Assembly (NCBI GenBank): GCA_000307305.1
Contig: DF158884.1
Location: 1-64,000 of the forward strand
Direction: 5' to 3'
DNA from: Enterobacteriaceae bacterium B14
Lineage (GTDB): Bacteria > Pseudomonadota > Gammaproteobacteria > Enterobacterales > Enterobacteriaceae
Length of the DNA: 64,000 nucleotides
Shown: positions 8,618 through 17,355 of the stretch, one piece after another
Numbering within the stretch: position 1 is the stretch's first letter
How the letters are laid out: the number at the start of each line of letters is the position of its first letter
Notes under the pieces: generated by a model
Database searches by the model: none
What the model was told of the DNA's origin: nothing
What the model saw: only the letters and a program-made list of their open reading frames with translations
Made by a program: the position numbers and the translations under genes

Positions 8618-9673
8618 TTAGCTAACTTGATTCTCATCGCTATGCTCATTATGAGTTTCTTCTTTTTCAGGGAAGAGAAAACTTGCCACTACACCTACCG
8701 CTAACACGATTAACACCACATACAGGCTCGTCATCGCATCAATTTCATAACCGTGATGGAGGAAGTGATCACTTGCACTCAGCCCCAATTTAAACGCAAT
8801 GAAGAAGAGCAAGACAATGACAGACTTCTCCAGATGCACCAGATATTTACGCAACGCTTCAAGTACAAAATACATGGTACGCAGACCAAGGATAGCGAAC
8901 ATCATGGCGGAATAGACGATAAGCGGTTCTCGGCTTACAGCAATAACGGCAGGTACGCTATCAAATGCAAACATCACATCAGAGAGTTCAACGACTGCCA
9001 CGCATAATAGGAGAGGCGTCGCATAACGCATTCCTGCTTTTACATTGAACTTGAAATCTTTGTTTTCGGGGCGAGCAAGATCAGCTTCTACTTCTGCTGA
9101 ATTAACCAAAAAGTGATGGCCTATCAGTTTTGGATAAACAGGAAAGAAACGGCGTACTAAGCGGTTTGCGGGGTGATTGGTGTAATCGTCTATCTCTTCG
9201 CTATCGTTGTTAGCTCTTAGCATCATGACCGCTGTCCATGCCACTATCAGTGCAAAGACCACTTCAACCCATGGCCCTAATGCCAATAACCCCGTACCAA
9301 TAGCAACAAAAATACCTCGGAAAATAATCGCACCGATAATCCCCCAATACAGCACACGGTGGCGATAACCATCAGGGACTTTAAACCATGCGAAAATTGC
9401 CATCATCACGAAGAGGTTATCGACCGAAAGCACTTCTTCTAGCACATACCCCGTTAAAAATAGGCTAGCAACCTCAGCGCCATGATGGAAATACAAGAAG
9501 GCAGCAAAAGCCAGTGCCGTGAAGACCCAGAACAGCGTCCAGAGTGAAGCACTTTTCAGGCCGATGGGCTTATCGCTGCGGTGGGCAAACAGATCTATGA
9601 ACAGAGCCGTAACAGCAATAACTACAAAAACGGTGACAGTCTCGATAGGAAACCCGATAGACGTCGATTCCAT
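8618..9673 (-). CDS. terC: TerC/Alx family integral membrane protein
   Basis: 351 aa with seven to nine hydrophobic helices. It closely matches TerC: a GFPIETV start, DLFAHRSDKPI, then VLEEVLSVDNLFVMMAIF containing the conserved acidic E-x-L-S-x-D-N-L motif, and a second repeat motif ELSDVMFAFDSVPAV. The family is linked to tellurite resistance and manganese export / metalation of secreted proteins. The ATG at 9673 is preceded by AGGGG; a TTG two codons upstream is less likely. No terZABDE genes are nearby, so it is a stand-alone copy. Confidence 0.93.
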   Translation of the reverse strand: MESTSIGFPIETVTVFVVIAVTALFIDLFAHRSDKPIGLKSASLWTLFWVFTALAFAAFLYFHHGAEVASLFLTGYVLEEVLSVDNLFVMMAIFAWFKVPDGYRHRVLYWGIIGAIIFRGIFVAIGTGLLALGPWVEVVFALIVAWTAVMMLRANNDSEEIDDYTNHPANRLVRRFFPVYPKLIGHHFLVNSAEVEADLARPENKDFKFNVKAGMRYATPLLLCVAVVELSDVMFAFDSVPAVIAVSREPLIVYSAMMFAILGLRTMYFVLEALRKYLVHLEKSVIVLLFFIAFKLGLSASDHFLHHGYEIDAMTSLYVVLIVLAVGVVASFLFPEKEETHNEHSDENQVS

Positions 9674-9696
9674 TGACAACCCCTAGATTGGAGTAG

Positions 9697-9715
9697 CGTA
9701 CCCAAGATGGGTACG
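9697..9715. repeat. Perfect 8-bp hairpin CGTACCCA-AGA-TGGGTACG in the terC leader
   Basis: Located 24 bp upstream of the terC ATG. Either a leader hairpin or an operator. I looked for a yybP-ykoY manganese riboswitch in this leader and could not recognise one. Confidence 0.4.
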
Positions 9716-9918
9716 GCGTAGATGAATATGATGGGCACCAAGTATGCGCCCCATCTCAATACTTTTACACCCTCTGGACGGCAAAACGGCACAGAACTAA
9801 TGGCAAAGCAGCCAGAAATCATTGAGAATACCTGCCAATAACAGGGATACCGGTGTAGCCAAAACAGCTTTGTGTTTGCCGATATATCAATGAAAAGATA
9901 TTGAAATAAGGTTTATTT

Positions 9919-10413
9919 GTGTCCAAGTTTTCCATAAAAGAAGAGTTAAAAAATCTCAGTCCTACCAACCCACATCATGTATTGGCTCTAGGATTTGGTT
10001 CAGGTTTAAGCCCTATCATACCGGGAACCATCGGCACTCTCGCCGCCATTCCCTTCTATCTGATCCTCTCTTATCTCACGCCGATGGCCTATCTTGCTGC
10101 GATTGTGCTTGGCTTGATAGTGGGCATTTACTCCTGCCACCGGACGACCCGTGATATTGGCATTGACGACCACGGCGGCATTGTTTGGGATGAGTTTATC
10201 GGCTTCTTTATTACGATGATTGGCGCGCCCGCAGGCTGGGGCTGGATTGTGATTGGCTTTATCCTTTTTCGCATTTTCGACATCCTTAAACCACAGCCTA
10301 TTCGCTGGATAGACAGCCACCTTAGCGGCGGATTGGGGATTATGCTTGATGATGTTCTCGCGGGGGCAATGGCGCTGATTGTCCTGCAAGCTTTGGCCTT
10401 TTTTATTCTGTAG
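9919..10413 (+). CDS. pgpA: Phosphatidylglycerophosphatase A
   Basis: 164-aa inner-membrane phosphatase that converts phosphatidylglycerol phosphate to phosphatidylglycerol. The conserved PgpA features are visible: GFGSGLSPIIPGTIGTLAAIP, DDHGGIVWDEFIGF with the metal-binding acidic residues, and the C-terminal GGLGIMLDDVLAG. Initiates at GTG (9919) with a TAAGG-type site upstream. In E. coli pgpA follows thiL; here it stands alone, divergent from terC, which is a rearranged context. Confidence 0.95.
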   Translation: MSKFSIKEELKNLSPTNPHHVLALGFGSGLSPIIPGTIGTLAAIPFYLILSYLTPMAYLAAIVLGLIVGIYSCHRTTRDIGIDDHGGIVWDEFIGFFITMIGAPAGWGWIVIGFILFRIFDILKPQPIRWIDSHLSGGLGIMLDDVLAGAMALIVLQALAFFIL

Positions 10414-10448
10414 TCGCATCGCTTTTAGCCTTCCCCCCTTTAACAACC

Positions 10449-10477
10449 GTAAGTGCTCACTCCTCATGAGCACTTAC
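10449..10477. terminator. 11-bp perfect stem-loop downstream of pgpA
   Basis: GTAAGTGCTCA pairs with TGAGCACTTAC around a 7-nt loop, 36 bp after the pgpA stop. No T-run follows, so rho-independent function is uncertain. Confidence 0.5.
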
Positions 10478-10556
10478 GCGGTAGCTTATCCACATTCCCA
10501 CACTCTCTTTGCATCCATTATTATTTGCTTTACCTCTAAAAATTGAGAATAAAAGT

Positions 10557-10575
10557 GATAACAATAATTATTATC
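10557..10575. promoter_or_regulatory. Fur box
   Basis: GATAACAATAATTATTATC matches the 19-bp Fur consensus at 16 of 19 positions. It lies about 80 bp upstream of the siderophore-binding protein start, so iron repression of that gene is expected. Confidence 0.85.
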
Positions 10576-10654
10576 ATTGATTGAGCGAATATTACTCCTT
10601 AGAATGTCAGATAAAATTTCTACCTTAATCATGTATCTAAAAAGGCTAACAACA

Positions 10655-11602
10655 ATGAAATCGCTGTTCCCCTTGATTCTAACTTCCGTTCTAACACTCA
10701 CGGCAGGCAGTGTGTATGCCGCAACAAATACCGCAACTACCCAAGAGAATGCGCCTTTTACTATCAAACACGCATCAGGAGAGACGCAAGTCGGCCAAAA
10801 TCCGCAGCGCGTTGTTCTGTTCGATTTAGGGACATTCGATACGCTGGATAAACTGGGTGTAGCTGAACGTGTCATTGCGCTGCCAAAAGGCACAGCACCT
10901 GACTATCTGCCAAAGAATGACAAATTGGTGTTGAAAGATGCCGGTGGGATGAAAGAGCCGAATCTAGATACACTGAAAGCGTTAAAGCCAGATTTGATCA
11001 TCATTACGGGTAGACAAGGTAAATCATATGACAGCCTTACTGCGATTGCTCCAACCCTAAACCTGAGCATCGACGCTAAAGACTACCTCAAATCCATGAG
11101 AACCAATGTCCGCACACTGGGTACCGTTTTCGGTCAAGAGTATGAGGCAGATAAGCAAATGGCCTTGTTAGATGAAAAAATCGTCGAAGCACAAGCCGTT
11201 GCTAAAGCATCACCACTGAAAGCACTGGTGATTACGCATAACGATGGCAAGATCATGCCTAATAAACAAAGCGTTATCTATGACGTCATTGGTGTAAAAC
11301 AAGCCGCCCTTCCTCCTCAGCCTGTGCCAGAGAAAGAGAGCAAAGAACCTGTTCGTCGTCTTCTGACCACAGAAGATATTGCCGCAGCAAACCCAGATAT
11401 CATCTTTATTATCGACCGCAGCAATGCTATTGGTGCAACACCGATGGATATGGCCAAGTTTGAAGATAGCCACCTGAAAGCGACCTCTGCCTATAAAAAA
11501 GGCAAGATAATTACGCTAGCGCCTGAGTTATGGTACCTCTCCGGTGGCGGCTTACAGAGCCTCGCACAGCAAGTTCAAGATATTGAAAACGCCCTGAAGT
11601 AA
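10655..11602 (+). CDS. Periplasmic siderophore-binding protein (FatB/CeuE/YclQ-like)
   Basis: 315 aa from the ATG at 10655; a longer frame exists but would bury the signal peptide. The signal peptide (KSLFPLILTSVLTLTAGS) ends in VYA/A, so it is a soluble periplasmic protein, not a lipoprotein. The ABC-type iron-siderophore fold is seen as NPQRVVLFDLGTFDTLDKLGV, LDTLKALKPDLIIITGRQ and ITLAPELWYLSGGG. The closest families are FatB, CeuE and YclQ, which bind catecholate or petrobactin-type siderophores. It sits behind a Fur box but has no permease or ATPase partner here, so it must share a transporter encoded elsewhere. Confidence 0.88.
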   Translation: MKSLFPLILTSVLTLTAGSVYAATNTATTQENAPFTIKHASGETQVGQNPQRVVLFDLGTFDTLDKLGVAERVIALPKGTAPDYLPKNDKLVLKDAGGMKEPNLDTLKALKPDLIIITGRQGKSYDSLTAIAPTLNLSIDAKDYLKSMRTNVRTLGTVFGQEYEADKQMALLDEKIVEAQAVAKASPLKALVITHNDGKIMPNKQSVIYDVIGVKQAALPPQPVPEKESKEPVRRLLTTEDIAAANPDIIFIIDRSNAIGATPMDMAKFEDSHLKATSAYKKGKIITLAPELWYLSGGGLQSLAQQVQDIENALK

Positions 11603-11613
11603 AATTACCCTCC

Positions 11614-11653
11614 GTTATCGCTATCTGACGATCTTATCGTGGATAGCGGTAAC
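11614..11653. terminator. Long stem-loop between convergent genes
   Basis: GTTATCGCTATC pairs with GATAGCGGTAAC (one G-T mismatch), and an inner ACGAT-CTT-ATCGT stem extends it. It fills the 54-bp gap between the siderophore-binding protein and yqhC stops, so it probably ends both transcripts. Confidence 0.6.
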
Positions 11654-11656
11654 ACC

Positions 11657-12574
11657 TCACCCTTCCGCCATGTACGTCATTCTGTTTTCTCGTAGGCGGT
11701 TAATTTCATCTAGCGGCGTGTGCCCAAACATCCGTTTAAACTCTCGGCTAAACTGAGAGGCGCTTTCATAACCCACCTTCATCGCCGCCGAACTCGCCTT
11801 AGCTCCTTCACTGAGCATCAACATACGCGCTTTATGCAGCCGATAACTCTTTAAATACTGGAGTGGCGAATTTGAGGTCACCGCTTTAAAGTTATGATGA
11901 AAAGCCGACACGCTCATGTTTATCTCTTGTGCCAGTGCCTCAATAGTGATGTTCTCGGCATACTCTTCTTGAATGCGACGAATCGATTTTGCGATTTGGC
12001 TAAAGTGCGTATGGCGGTTAGCCAATGCCTGCAAAGCATCTCCCTGCCCACCACAGAGAACGTAGTAGACAATTTCGCGCACAATATGCGGCCCAAGTAC
12101 GCGTGCATCGAGTGGCTTGCTCATCGTATCGAGTAAGCGCTCTGTCGCGCAAAGCAACTCTTCGGTCAGCGCAATAGAGTTGATACAGGAGGAGCGGCTA
12201 TTGGGCTTCGCCAGTTCACCATCCCCAATCGCCATCAAGACTTCCTGCAACATCGTAATATCGACACTGATGGAAATAGAAATCAGTGGCTCTTCTGGAC
12301 TGGCTATCGTCTCACACTCAAACGGCAGGGGTACGGAAAGCACCAGATAGTTGTTCGCATCATAGCGATACACCTTTCCCCCTGAGTAACCCACTTTACT
12401 ACCCTGTAACACGATGATAATGCAAGGATCGTACATAACGGGCACTCTTGGGTAGCCCTGAGTTAGGCAGACCAACTTCACTCCACCTACCGGAGATTGA
12501 ATAATTCCCTCACCACCCGCGAGCCTACGGGCGAGTGCGGCAAGATGTGAGTAATTCTCTATATGTGCTGACAT
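11657..12574 (-). CDS. yqhC: AraC-family regulator YqhC
   Basis: 305 aa. An AraC_N ligand-sensing domain covers roughly residues 25-180, and two C-terminal helix-turn-helix motifs include ITIEALAQEINMSVSAFHHNFK and KVGYESASQFSREFKRMFGHTP. In E. coli YqhC activates the adjacent yqhD-dkgA aldehyde reductases in response to glyoxal, furfural and similar electrophiles. Here it is divergent from yqhD exactly as in E. coli, which supports the same role. Tandem ATAGGCA sites in the intergenic region are candidate binding sites. Confidence 0.9.
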   Translation of the reverse strand: MSAHIENYSHLAALARRLAGGEGIIQSPVGGVKLVCLTQGYPRVPVMYDPCIIIVLQGSKVGYSGGKVYRYDANNYLVLSVPLPFECETIASPEEPLISISISVDITMLQEVLMAIGDGELAKPNSRSSCINSIALTEELLCATERLLDTMSKPLDARVLGPHIVREIVYYVLCGGQGDALQALANRHTHFSQIAKSIRRIQEEYAENITIEALAQEINMSVSAFHHNFKAVTSNSPLQYLKSYRLHKARMLMLSEGAKASSAAMKVGYESASQFSREFKRMFGHTPLDEINRLRENRMTYMAEG

Positions 12575-12659
12575 AATTTAATTAAGAGACCGCTTAAATA
12601 AAGAGTTATTGAATAGGAAAATACACAATTTGGCCCTATTACTGTAGTCGATTGTAGAA

Positions 12660-12677
12660 ATAGGCAAGAGATAGGCA
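12660..12677 (+). promoter_or_regulatory. Tandem ATAGGCA direct repeats, candidate YqhC site
   Basis: Two ATAGGCA copies start 11 bp (one helical turn) apart, just upstream of a plausible -35 (TTGAGG, 12688-12693) and -10 (CAAAAT, 12711-12716). This spacing is typical for AraC-family activators. The assignment is inference. Confidence 0.5.
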
Positions 12678-12766
12678 GGATTATGCATTGAGGTAAAGTG
12701 CTCATCCCGACAAAATAGCGACCATGCACTATTCTTTACCTTCAAACTATAAACAGGCTATCGATC

Positions 12767-13924
12767 ATGGATAATTTTGTACTGCATACTCCAACTAAAG
12801 TTCTGTTTGGCGAAGGCCAAATTGCTCATCTAAATAGCGTTATTCCAAAACAAGCTCGTGTTCTTATCCTTTATGGCGGCGGGAGCATTAAGCGCAACGG
12901 TGTGATGGATCAGGTTCAAAATGCACTAAAAGGCTATACCCTCTTTGAGTTTGGTGGCATTGAACCCAACCCAACATATGAAACCCTGATGAAAGCTGTA
13001 GAGCTGGTTCGTCAGGAGAAGATTGATTTTCTGCTCGCCGTCGGCGGTGGTTCTGTATTAGACGGGACTAAATTTATCGCTGCCGCTGCGCTCTACACGC
13101 AAGAACCGTGGCATATCATCGAAACAACGGGCGGTGATATTACTCAGGCTATCCCACTAGGCTCAGTACTAACGCTACCAGCAACGGGTTCAGAAATGAA
13201 CGCAGGCGGTGTGATTAGCAGGAAGAGCACGGGTGATAAGCAGCACTTTTTCTCTCCATCGGTTATCCCACAGTTCGCCATTCTTGATCCAGTAACAACG
13301 TATACGTTGCCACAGCGCCAAATCGCTAATGGCGTAGTGGATGCCTTCATCCATACGATGGAGCAGTATTTAACCTATCCGGTTGACGCCAAAGTTCAGG
13401 ATCGTTTCGCTGAAGGGTTGCTGCTTACTCTGATCGAAGAAGGCCCACGCGCCCTCGCGGAGCCAGAAAACTACGCAATACGCGCCAATATTATGTGGAG
13501 CGCGACAATGGCGCTGAATGGCCTTATCGGTGCAGGTGTACCTCAAGATTGGGCTACGCATATGTTAGGCCATGAAATTACTGCTATGCATGGGCTAGAT
13601 CATGCACAGACATTGGCTATCGTTCTCCCTTCAGTAATGAATGCCAAGAGAGAGCAAAAGCGCGCCAAACTGTTGCAGTATGCAGAGCGTATCTGGAACC
13701 TGAGAGAAGGCAGTGAGGACAGCAGAATAGATGCCGCTATCGCCGCCACCCGTCACTTTTTCGAACAGATGGGAATGCCAACGCACCTATCTGACTACGG
13801 CCTAGACGGTAGCTCAATCCCCGCACTGATTGAGAAACTGAAACAGCATGGTATGACCGCATTAGGCGAGCACGGCGACATCACACTACAGGATAGCCAA
13901 CGCATTCTCGAAGCGGCTCGCTAA
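12767..13924 (+). CDS. yqhD: NADPH-dependent aldehyde reductase / alcohol dehydrogenase YqhD
   Basis: 385-aa group III metal-dependent alcohol dehydrogenase (E. coli YqhD is 387 aa and very similar along its length). It reduces short- and medium-chain aldehydes such as methylglyoxal, acrolein and furfural with NADPH. The GGGS nucleotide-binding motifs (YGGGSIK, AVGGGSVLDGTKF) and the metal ligands in NGVVDAFIHTMEQ, MLGHEITAMHGLDHAQ are present. It is first in a run with an Ahr homologue and dkgA, all on the plus strand, probably driven by YqhC. Confidence 0.96.
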   Translation: MDNFVLHTPTKVLFGEGQIAHLNSVIPKQARVLILYGGGSIKRNGVMDQVQNALKGYTLFEFGGIEPNPTYETLMKAVELVRQEKIDFLLAVGGGSVLDGTKFIAAAALYTQEPWHIIETTGGDITQAIPLGSVLTLPATGSEMNAGGVISRKSTGDKQHFFSPSVIPQFAILDPVTTYTLPQRQIANGVVDAFIHTMEQYLTYPVDAKVQDRFAEGLLLTLIEEGPRALAEPENYAIRANIMWSATMALNGLIGAGVPQDWATHMLGHEITAMHGLDHAQTLAIVLPSVMNAKREQKRAKLLQYAERIWNLREGSEDSRIDAAIAATRHFFEQMGMPTHLSDYGLDGSSIPALIEKLKQHGMTALGEHGDITLQDSQRILEAAR

Positions 13925-13967
13925 TCTACGTCTTTCACACTTATCATTCATCAATACAGCCCGCAAA

Positions 13968-13990
13968 CGTAGCCGATAATTTCGGCTACG
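13968..13990 (+). terminator. Stem-loop between yqhD and the ahr homologue
   Basis: CGTAGCCGA pairs perfectly with TCGGCTACG around TAATT, 44 bp after the yqhD stop. It is followed only by CTTTA, so it may attenuate rather than end transcription into ahr. Confidence 0.5.
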
Positions 13991-14039
13991 CTTTACCTAA
14001 TTACTCCCTACATAAAAAACACCGTTAAGGCGATAAACC

Positions 14040-15071
14040 ATGACAAAAAGCTCTAATACCTTTCAGGCTTGGGCAGCAACGGCACCTCGCTCAGCACTAC
14101 AGCCTTTTAGTTTTGACGCCGGTGAGATTGGCAACGAAGAAGTCGAAGTGGCCGTTGAATATTGCGGTATCTGCCATTCAGACCTTTCGATGATTAACAA
14201 TGAGTGGGGCATCACTCACTACCCGTTCGTACCCGGTCATGAAGCTGTCGGGCGTATTGTTAAAATTGGCGATCATGCCCTGAATAAAGGCTTAAAAGTG
14301 GGCCAAATCGTAGGTATTGGCTGGAACCGCGGCAGCTGTATGCACTGTCACCCTTGTGTATCTGGCGATCAACACTTATGCCACGATGTTGAACCGACAA
14401 TTTTAGGCCGCCACGGTGCCTTCGCTGACCGTATTCGTGCGCACTGGGCATGGGCTATTCCACTGCCTGAAGGCGTAGATATCAGCAGCGCAGGCCCACT
14501 CTTCTGCGGTGGAATAACCGTCTTTAACCCTCTACTGCAATATGATGTGAAACCGACTCAGCGCGTCGGCGTCGTGGGCATTGGTGGGCTGGGGCATATG
14601 GCTATCCGCTTTATGAGTGCATGGGGCTGTGAAGTCACCGCCTTTACCTCATCTAACGCCAAGAGAGAGGAAGCGCTATCTCTTGGGGCACACCGTGTCG
14701 TTGCCAGCAATGACAGCGCAGCTCTAGCTGATATTGCCAATCAACTGGATTTTATTTTGGTCACTGCTAGTGCCTCGCTTGATTGGGACGCGTTTATTAA
14801 AACGCTGTCACCAAAAGGTCGCTTACACTTCGTGGGTGCTGTACCCGAGCCCGTTCCCGTTCATATTTTCAGTTTGATCTCTAAACAGGGTGATATCTCA
14901 GCCTCACCAACAGGTGCGCCTTCCCGTCTGGCAGACATGTTGAGCTTCTGTGCCCGTCACGATATTAAGCCGTTGGTAGAACACTTCCCCATTGAGAAGA
15001 TCAATGATGCTATGGCGCATCTTGATAGTGGGAAGGCCAGATATCGCATTGTTTTAGATATGAAAAAGTAA
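14040..15071 (+). CDS. ahr: NADPH-dependent zinc alcohol/aldehyde reductase, Ahr (YjgB)-like
   Basis: 343-aa medium-chain dehydrogenase/reductase. Catalytic zinc ligands lie in YCGICHSDLSM and GHEAVG. The structural zinc cysteines are in CMHCHPCVSGDQHLC. The NADP(H) Rossmann motif is GIGGLGHMA. It aligns closely with E. coli Ahr, a broad aldehyde reductase. In E. coli ahr is not in the yqhD-dkgA locus; here it sits between them, making a three-reductase cluster. Gaps of 115 and 140 bp separate it from its neighbours, so it may have additional promoters. Confidence 0.9.
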   Translation: MTKSSNTFQAWAATAPRSALQPFSFDAGEIGNEEVEVAVEYCGICHSDLSMINNEWGITHYPFVPGHEAVGRIVKIGDHALNKGLKVGQIVGIGWNRGSCMHCHPCVSGDQHLCHDVEPTILGRHGAFADRIRAHWAWAIPLPEGVDISSAGPLFCGGITVFNPLLQYDVKPTQRVGVVGIGGLGHMAIRFMSAWGCEVTAFTSSNAKREEALSLGAHRVVASNDSAALADIANQLDFILVTASASLDWDAFIKTLSPKGRLHFVGAVPEPVPVHIFSLISKQGDISASPTGAPSRLADMLSFCARHDIKPLVEHFPIEKINDAMAHLDSGKARYRIVLDMKK

Positions 15072-15211
15072 AATAGCTCACTTCTCTATCCCCGTCAGGA
15101 AAGATAAACGTCGACATAAATAGACCATCACATATTGCTGATGGTCTATGCTTAATATCCGAGGTCGCCGGGTGAAAACACCCCCTCAGACCTGAGATCA
15201 AGGAGGTATTT

Positions 15212-16054
15212 ATGACGCAACAACCTCATATCAAACTAAATGATGGCCAAATAATGCCCCAACTAGGGCTAGGTGTTTGGCAGGCAGATAATAAACAGGT
15301 GATTTCCGCCGTTGAAACGGCTCTCGACGCGGGTTATCGGGCGATTGATACCGCAGCGATTTATGAAAATGAAGAAGGTGTAGGCAGCGCCCTGCACAAT
15401 GCTTCCCTTCCCCGTGAAGAGCTGTTTATTACAACCAAACTCTGGAATAACCGCCACGGTAGCCAAGCGCCTCAGCAAGCACTGGAGGAGAGTTTAATAA
15501 AACTCAAGCTGGACTATGTTGATCTCTACTTAATCCACTGGCCCGTCCCTCAGCAGGGCAAATTCGTAGAAACATGGAAGGCCCTGATCAAACTGAAAGA
15601 ACAGGGGTTGATAAAAAGTATTGGTGTATCAAACTTTAATTCATCGCATATTCAGAAACTGCTGGATGAAACGGGGGTTTCGCCGACAGTGAACCAAATC
15701 GAGCTGCATCCTCTCTTCCAACAACGCCAAATGCATTCATGGAATGCGACCCATCATATCGCAACTGAGTCGTGGAGCCCGCTAGCACAGGGCGGTGATG
15801 GTGTTTTTGATCACGCCATTATTACTGCGCTCTCTATAAAGTATGGCAAAACGCCAGCACAGATCGTGATCCGTTGGCATCTGGACAATGGTTTGCTTGT
15901 TATCCCTAAATCCGTAACACCGGCACGCATACGGGAGAATTTTAACGTTCTCGATTTCCGTCTAGATAAAGATGAGCTGGGTAAGATCGCAACATTAGAT
16001 ATCAGTAAGCGTTTAGGGCCAGATCCTGAAACGTTCAAGTTAGGGATAGATTAA
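15212..16054 (+). CDS. dkgA: Aldo/keto reductase DkgA (2,5-diketo-D-gluconate / methylglyoxal reductase)
   Basis: 280-aa (alpha/beta)8 aldo-keto reductase. The catalytic tetrad is recognisable: Asp in RAIDTAAIYENE followed by Tyr, Lys in TTKLWN, His in LIHWPVP. The C-terminal cofactor motif IPKSVTPARIREN indicates NADPH. It reduces 2,5-diketo-D-gluconate and, in vivo, methylglyoxal and other aldehydes. An AAGGAGG ribosome site precedes the ATG. It closes the yqhD-ahr-dkgA cluster. Confidence 0.95.
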   Translation: MTQQPHIKLNDGQIMPQLGLGVWQADNKQVISAVETALDAGYRAIDTAAIYENEEGVGSALHNASLPREELFITTKLWNNRHGSQAPQQALEESLIKLKLDYVDLYLIHWPVPQQGKFVETWKALIKLKEQGLIKSIGVSNFNSSHIQKLLDETGVSPTVNQIELHPLFQQRQMHSWNATHHIATESWSPLAQGGDGVFDHAIITALSIKYGKTPAQIVIRWHLDNGLLVIPKSVTPARIRENFNVLDFRLDKDELGKIATLDISKRLGPDPETFKLGID

Positions 16055-16274
16055 CTCCCTTAAAAATATCAATAATTCCAATTAGTTATAATTAAGTGGG
16101 GATTTAATCGCGTTTAAACACGCATGTAATGCGATTATCCCCATAATAAACAACGACTTCAGCATCGATATTTTATTTTACCCAAATAGATATTTATGAA
16201 CTATTTGACTAAACAACCCAGTGTTTTTAATAAAACTCACTTTCCGCCCTCTTTGATTGAGATCAAAATAATCC

Positions 16275-16331
16275 TTGCTATAAAAAGAGAGCCGTGCGTT
16301 AATACCTCTATCGGTTTGTAGTACAGACCTA
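16275..16331 (+). promoter_or_regulatory. Cold-shock gene promoter and cold box
   Basis: A plausible promoter (TTGCTA 16275-16280, TAATAC 16300-16305) precedes GGTTTGTAGTACAGACC at about 16313-16329. This closely resembles the cold box at the 5' end of E. coli cspA mRNA. The transcript would have a roughly 175-nt untranslated leader before the start at 16487, as in cold-inducible csp genes. I see no gene between dkgA (16054) and this promoter. Confidence 0.7.
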
Positions 16332-16486
16332 TTTATGTCAGTCATTTTAGTAAAGCAGTTCAAGTAAAAGCGTTATCTTTGATACCACTTATTCAACGAA
16401 TTTTCTTCTCTAGTGCTCATAAGTAACCCCTGATCGACAGACCAATCTTGCCTTATGGCAACCCTATGATTATGAAGGAAATTTCA

Positions 16487-16699
16487 ATGTCTAATAAAAT
16501 GACTGGTATCGTAAAATGGTTCAACTCTGAGAAAGGTTTCGGCTTTATCTCTCCAACTGACGGCAGCAAAGATGTATTCGTACATTTCTCTGCAATCCAG
16601 AGCAACGATTACAAAACTCTGGACGAAGGTCAGCAAGTTGAATTCACTATCGAAAACGGCCAAAAAGGCCCAGCAGCTGCTAACGTAGTTGCTCTGTAA
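16487..16699 (+). CDS. CspA-family cold-shock protein
   Basis: 70-aa single cold-shock domain, an RNA chaperone/antiterminator. Start chosen at the ATG at 16487 ([13 protein letters not shown]), with GAAGGAA upstream; the longer frame is spurious. RNP1 (KGFGFI) and RNP2 (VFVHF) RNA-binding motifs are intact. The sequence is nearest the CspA/CspC/CspE group. The cold box and long leader suggest it is cold-inducible. Confidence 0.95.
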   Translation: MSNKMTGIVKWFNSEKGFGFISPTDGSKDVFVHFSAIQSNDYKTLDEGQQVEFTIENGQKGPAAANVVAL

Positions 16700-16732
16700 T
16701 TTACAACTTGTAAATTAACAGTTTTGATAGAA

Positions 16733-16757
16733 GAACCCGCCTACGGCGGGTTTTTTA
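16733..16757 (+). terminator. Rho-independent terminator of the csp gene
   Basis: ACCCGCC-TAC-GGCGGGT stem followed by a T6 run, 34 bp after the stop codon. Confidence 0.93.
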
Positions 16758-16909
16758 TTGCGGTGAAATTAGCCTAGGTGTTACTAATGGCTCACGCTAA
16801 GATATAAAGCCACCTCTTTGCTTCTAAATACGTAACAGCCCCAAAATGAGCACCAAGAAATGACTTTAAACTTTAGGAAAAAGTTACTAAATAATGGGTT
16901 CACATATAG

Positions 16910-17146
16910 GAACTACTTTTATTTAAAAGAAGCTTTAACAAACTCAAGAGAAATGAGGAGTCCTTTGAAGACTATCTGAAAGATAAGGGGCACTCTTTTC
17001 TCATTATTGTAGAGCCATCTATTATATTGATGCTGATATTCATTCCTCTTATGTATATACAAAATGATGCTACTGGCATTCCATTGATCATATCCATCCT
17101 TTTTTCATCCCCGCTATCATCCTCATACATCATTGTAGAAAAATGA
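16910..17146 (+). pseudogene. AT-rich open frame without a start, probable gene remnant
   Basis: A 78-codon open frame bounded by stops, with no ATG/GTG start near its beginning. It reads charged residues (FKRSFNKLKRNEESFEDY) then two hydrophobic stretches (FLIIVEPSIILMLIFIPLMYI and a shorter one). This looks like the tail of a membrane protein whose start has been lost. No family recognised. The rest of the gene-free stretch 16758-17355 is AT-rich with nothing else I can support. Confidence 0.3.
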
Positions 17147-17355
17147 ATTGCTGCTTCTTCACAGGAATAAAATTAGCTTTATTATACAGCGAGTTAAAGT
17201 ATAGTTATTTTCTCCATTAATTATTATTCCAATCTTTATTATTACTATCTATCACCCAAAGCATCATCTACGAAAAAAATCAAAAAAAATGCCCAAACCC
17301 TAAATTAAAGATTTGAGCAACTAAATTAACGTAAAAGTCTAAGCGGAGAAAAAAC

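Noticed and set aside
9680-9910. Possible yybP-ykoY manganese riboswitch before terC
   Set aside because: The conserved core of that riboswitch could not be found; only an 8-bp hairpin is present.
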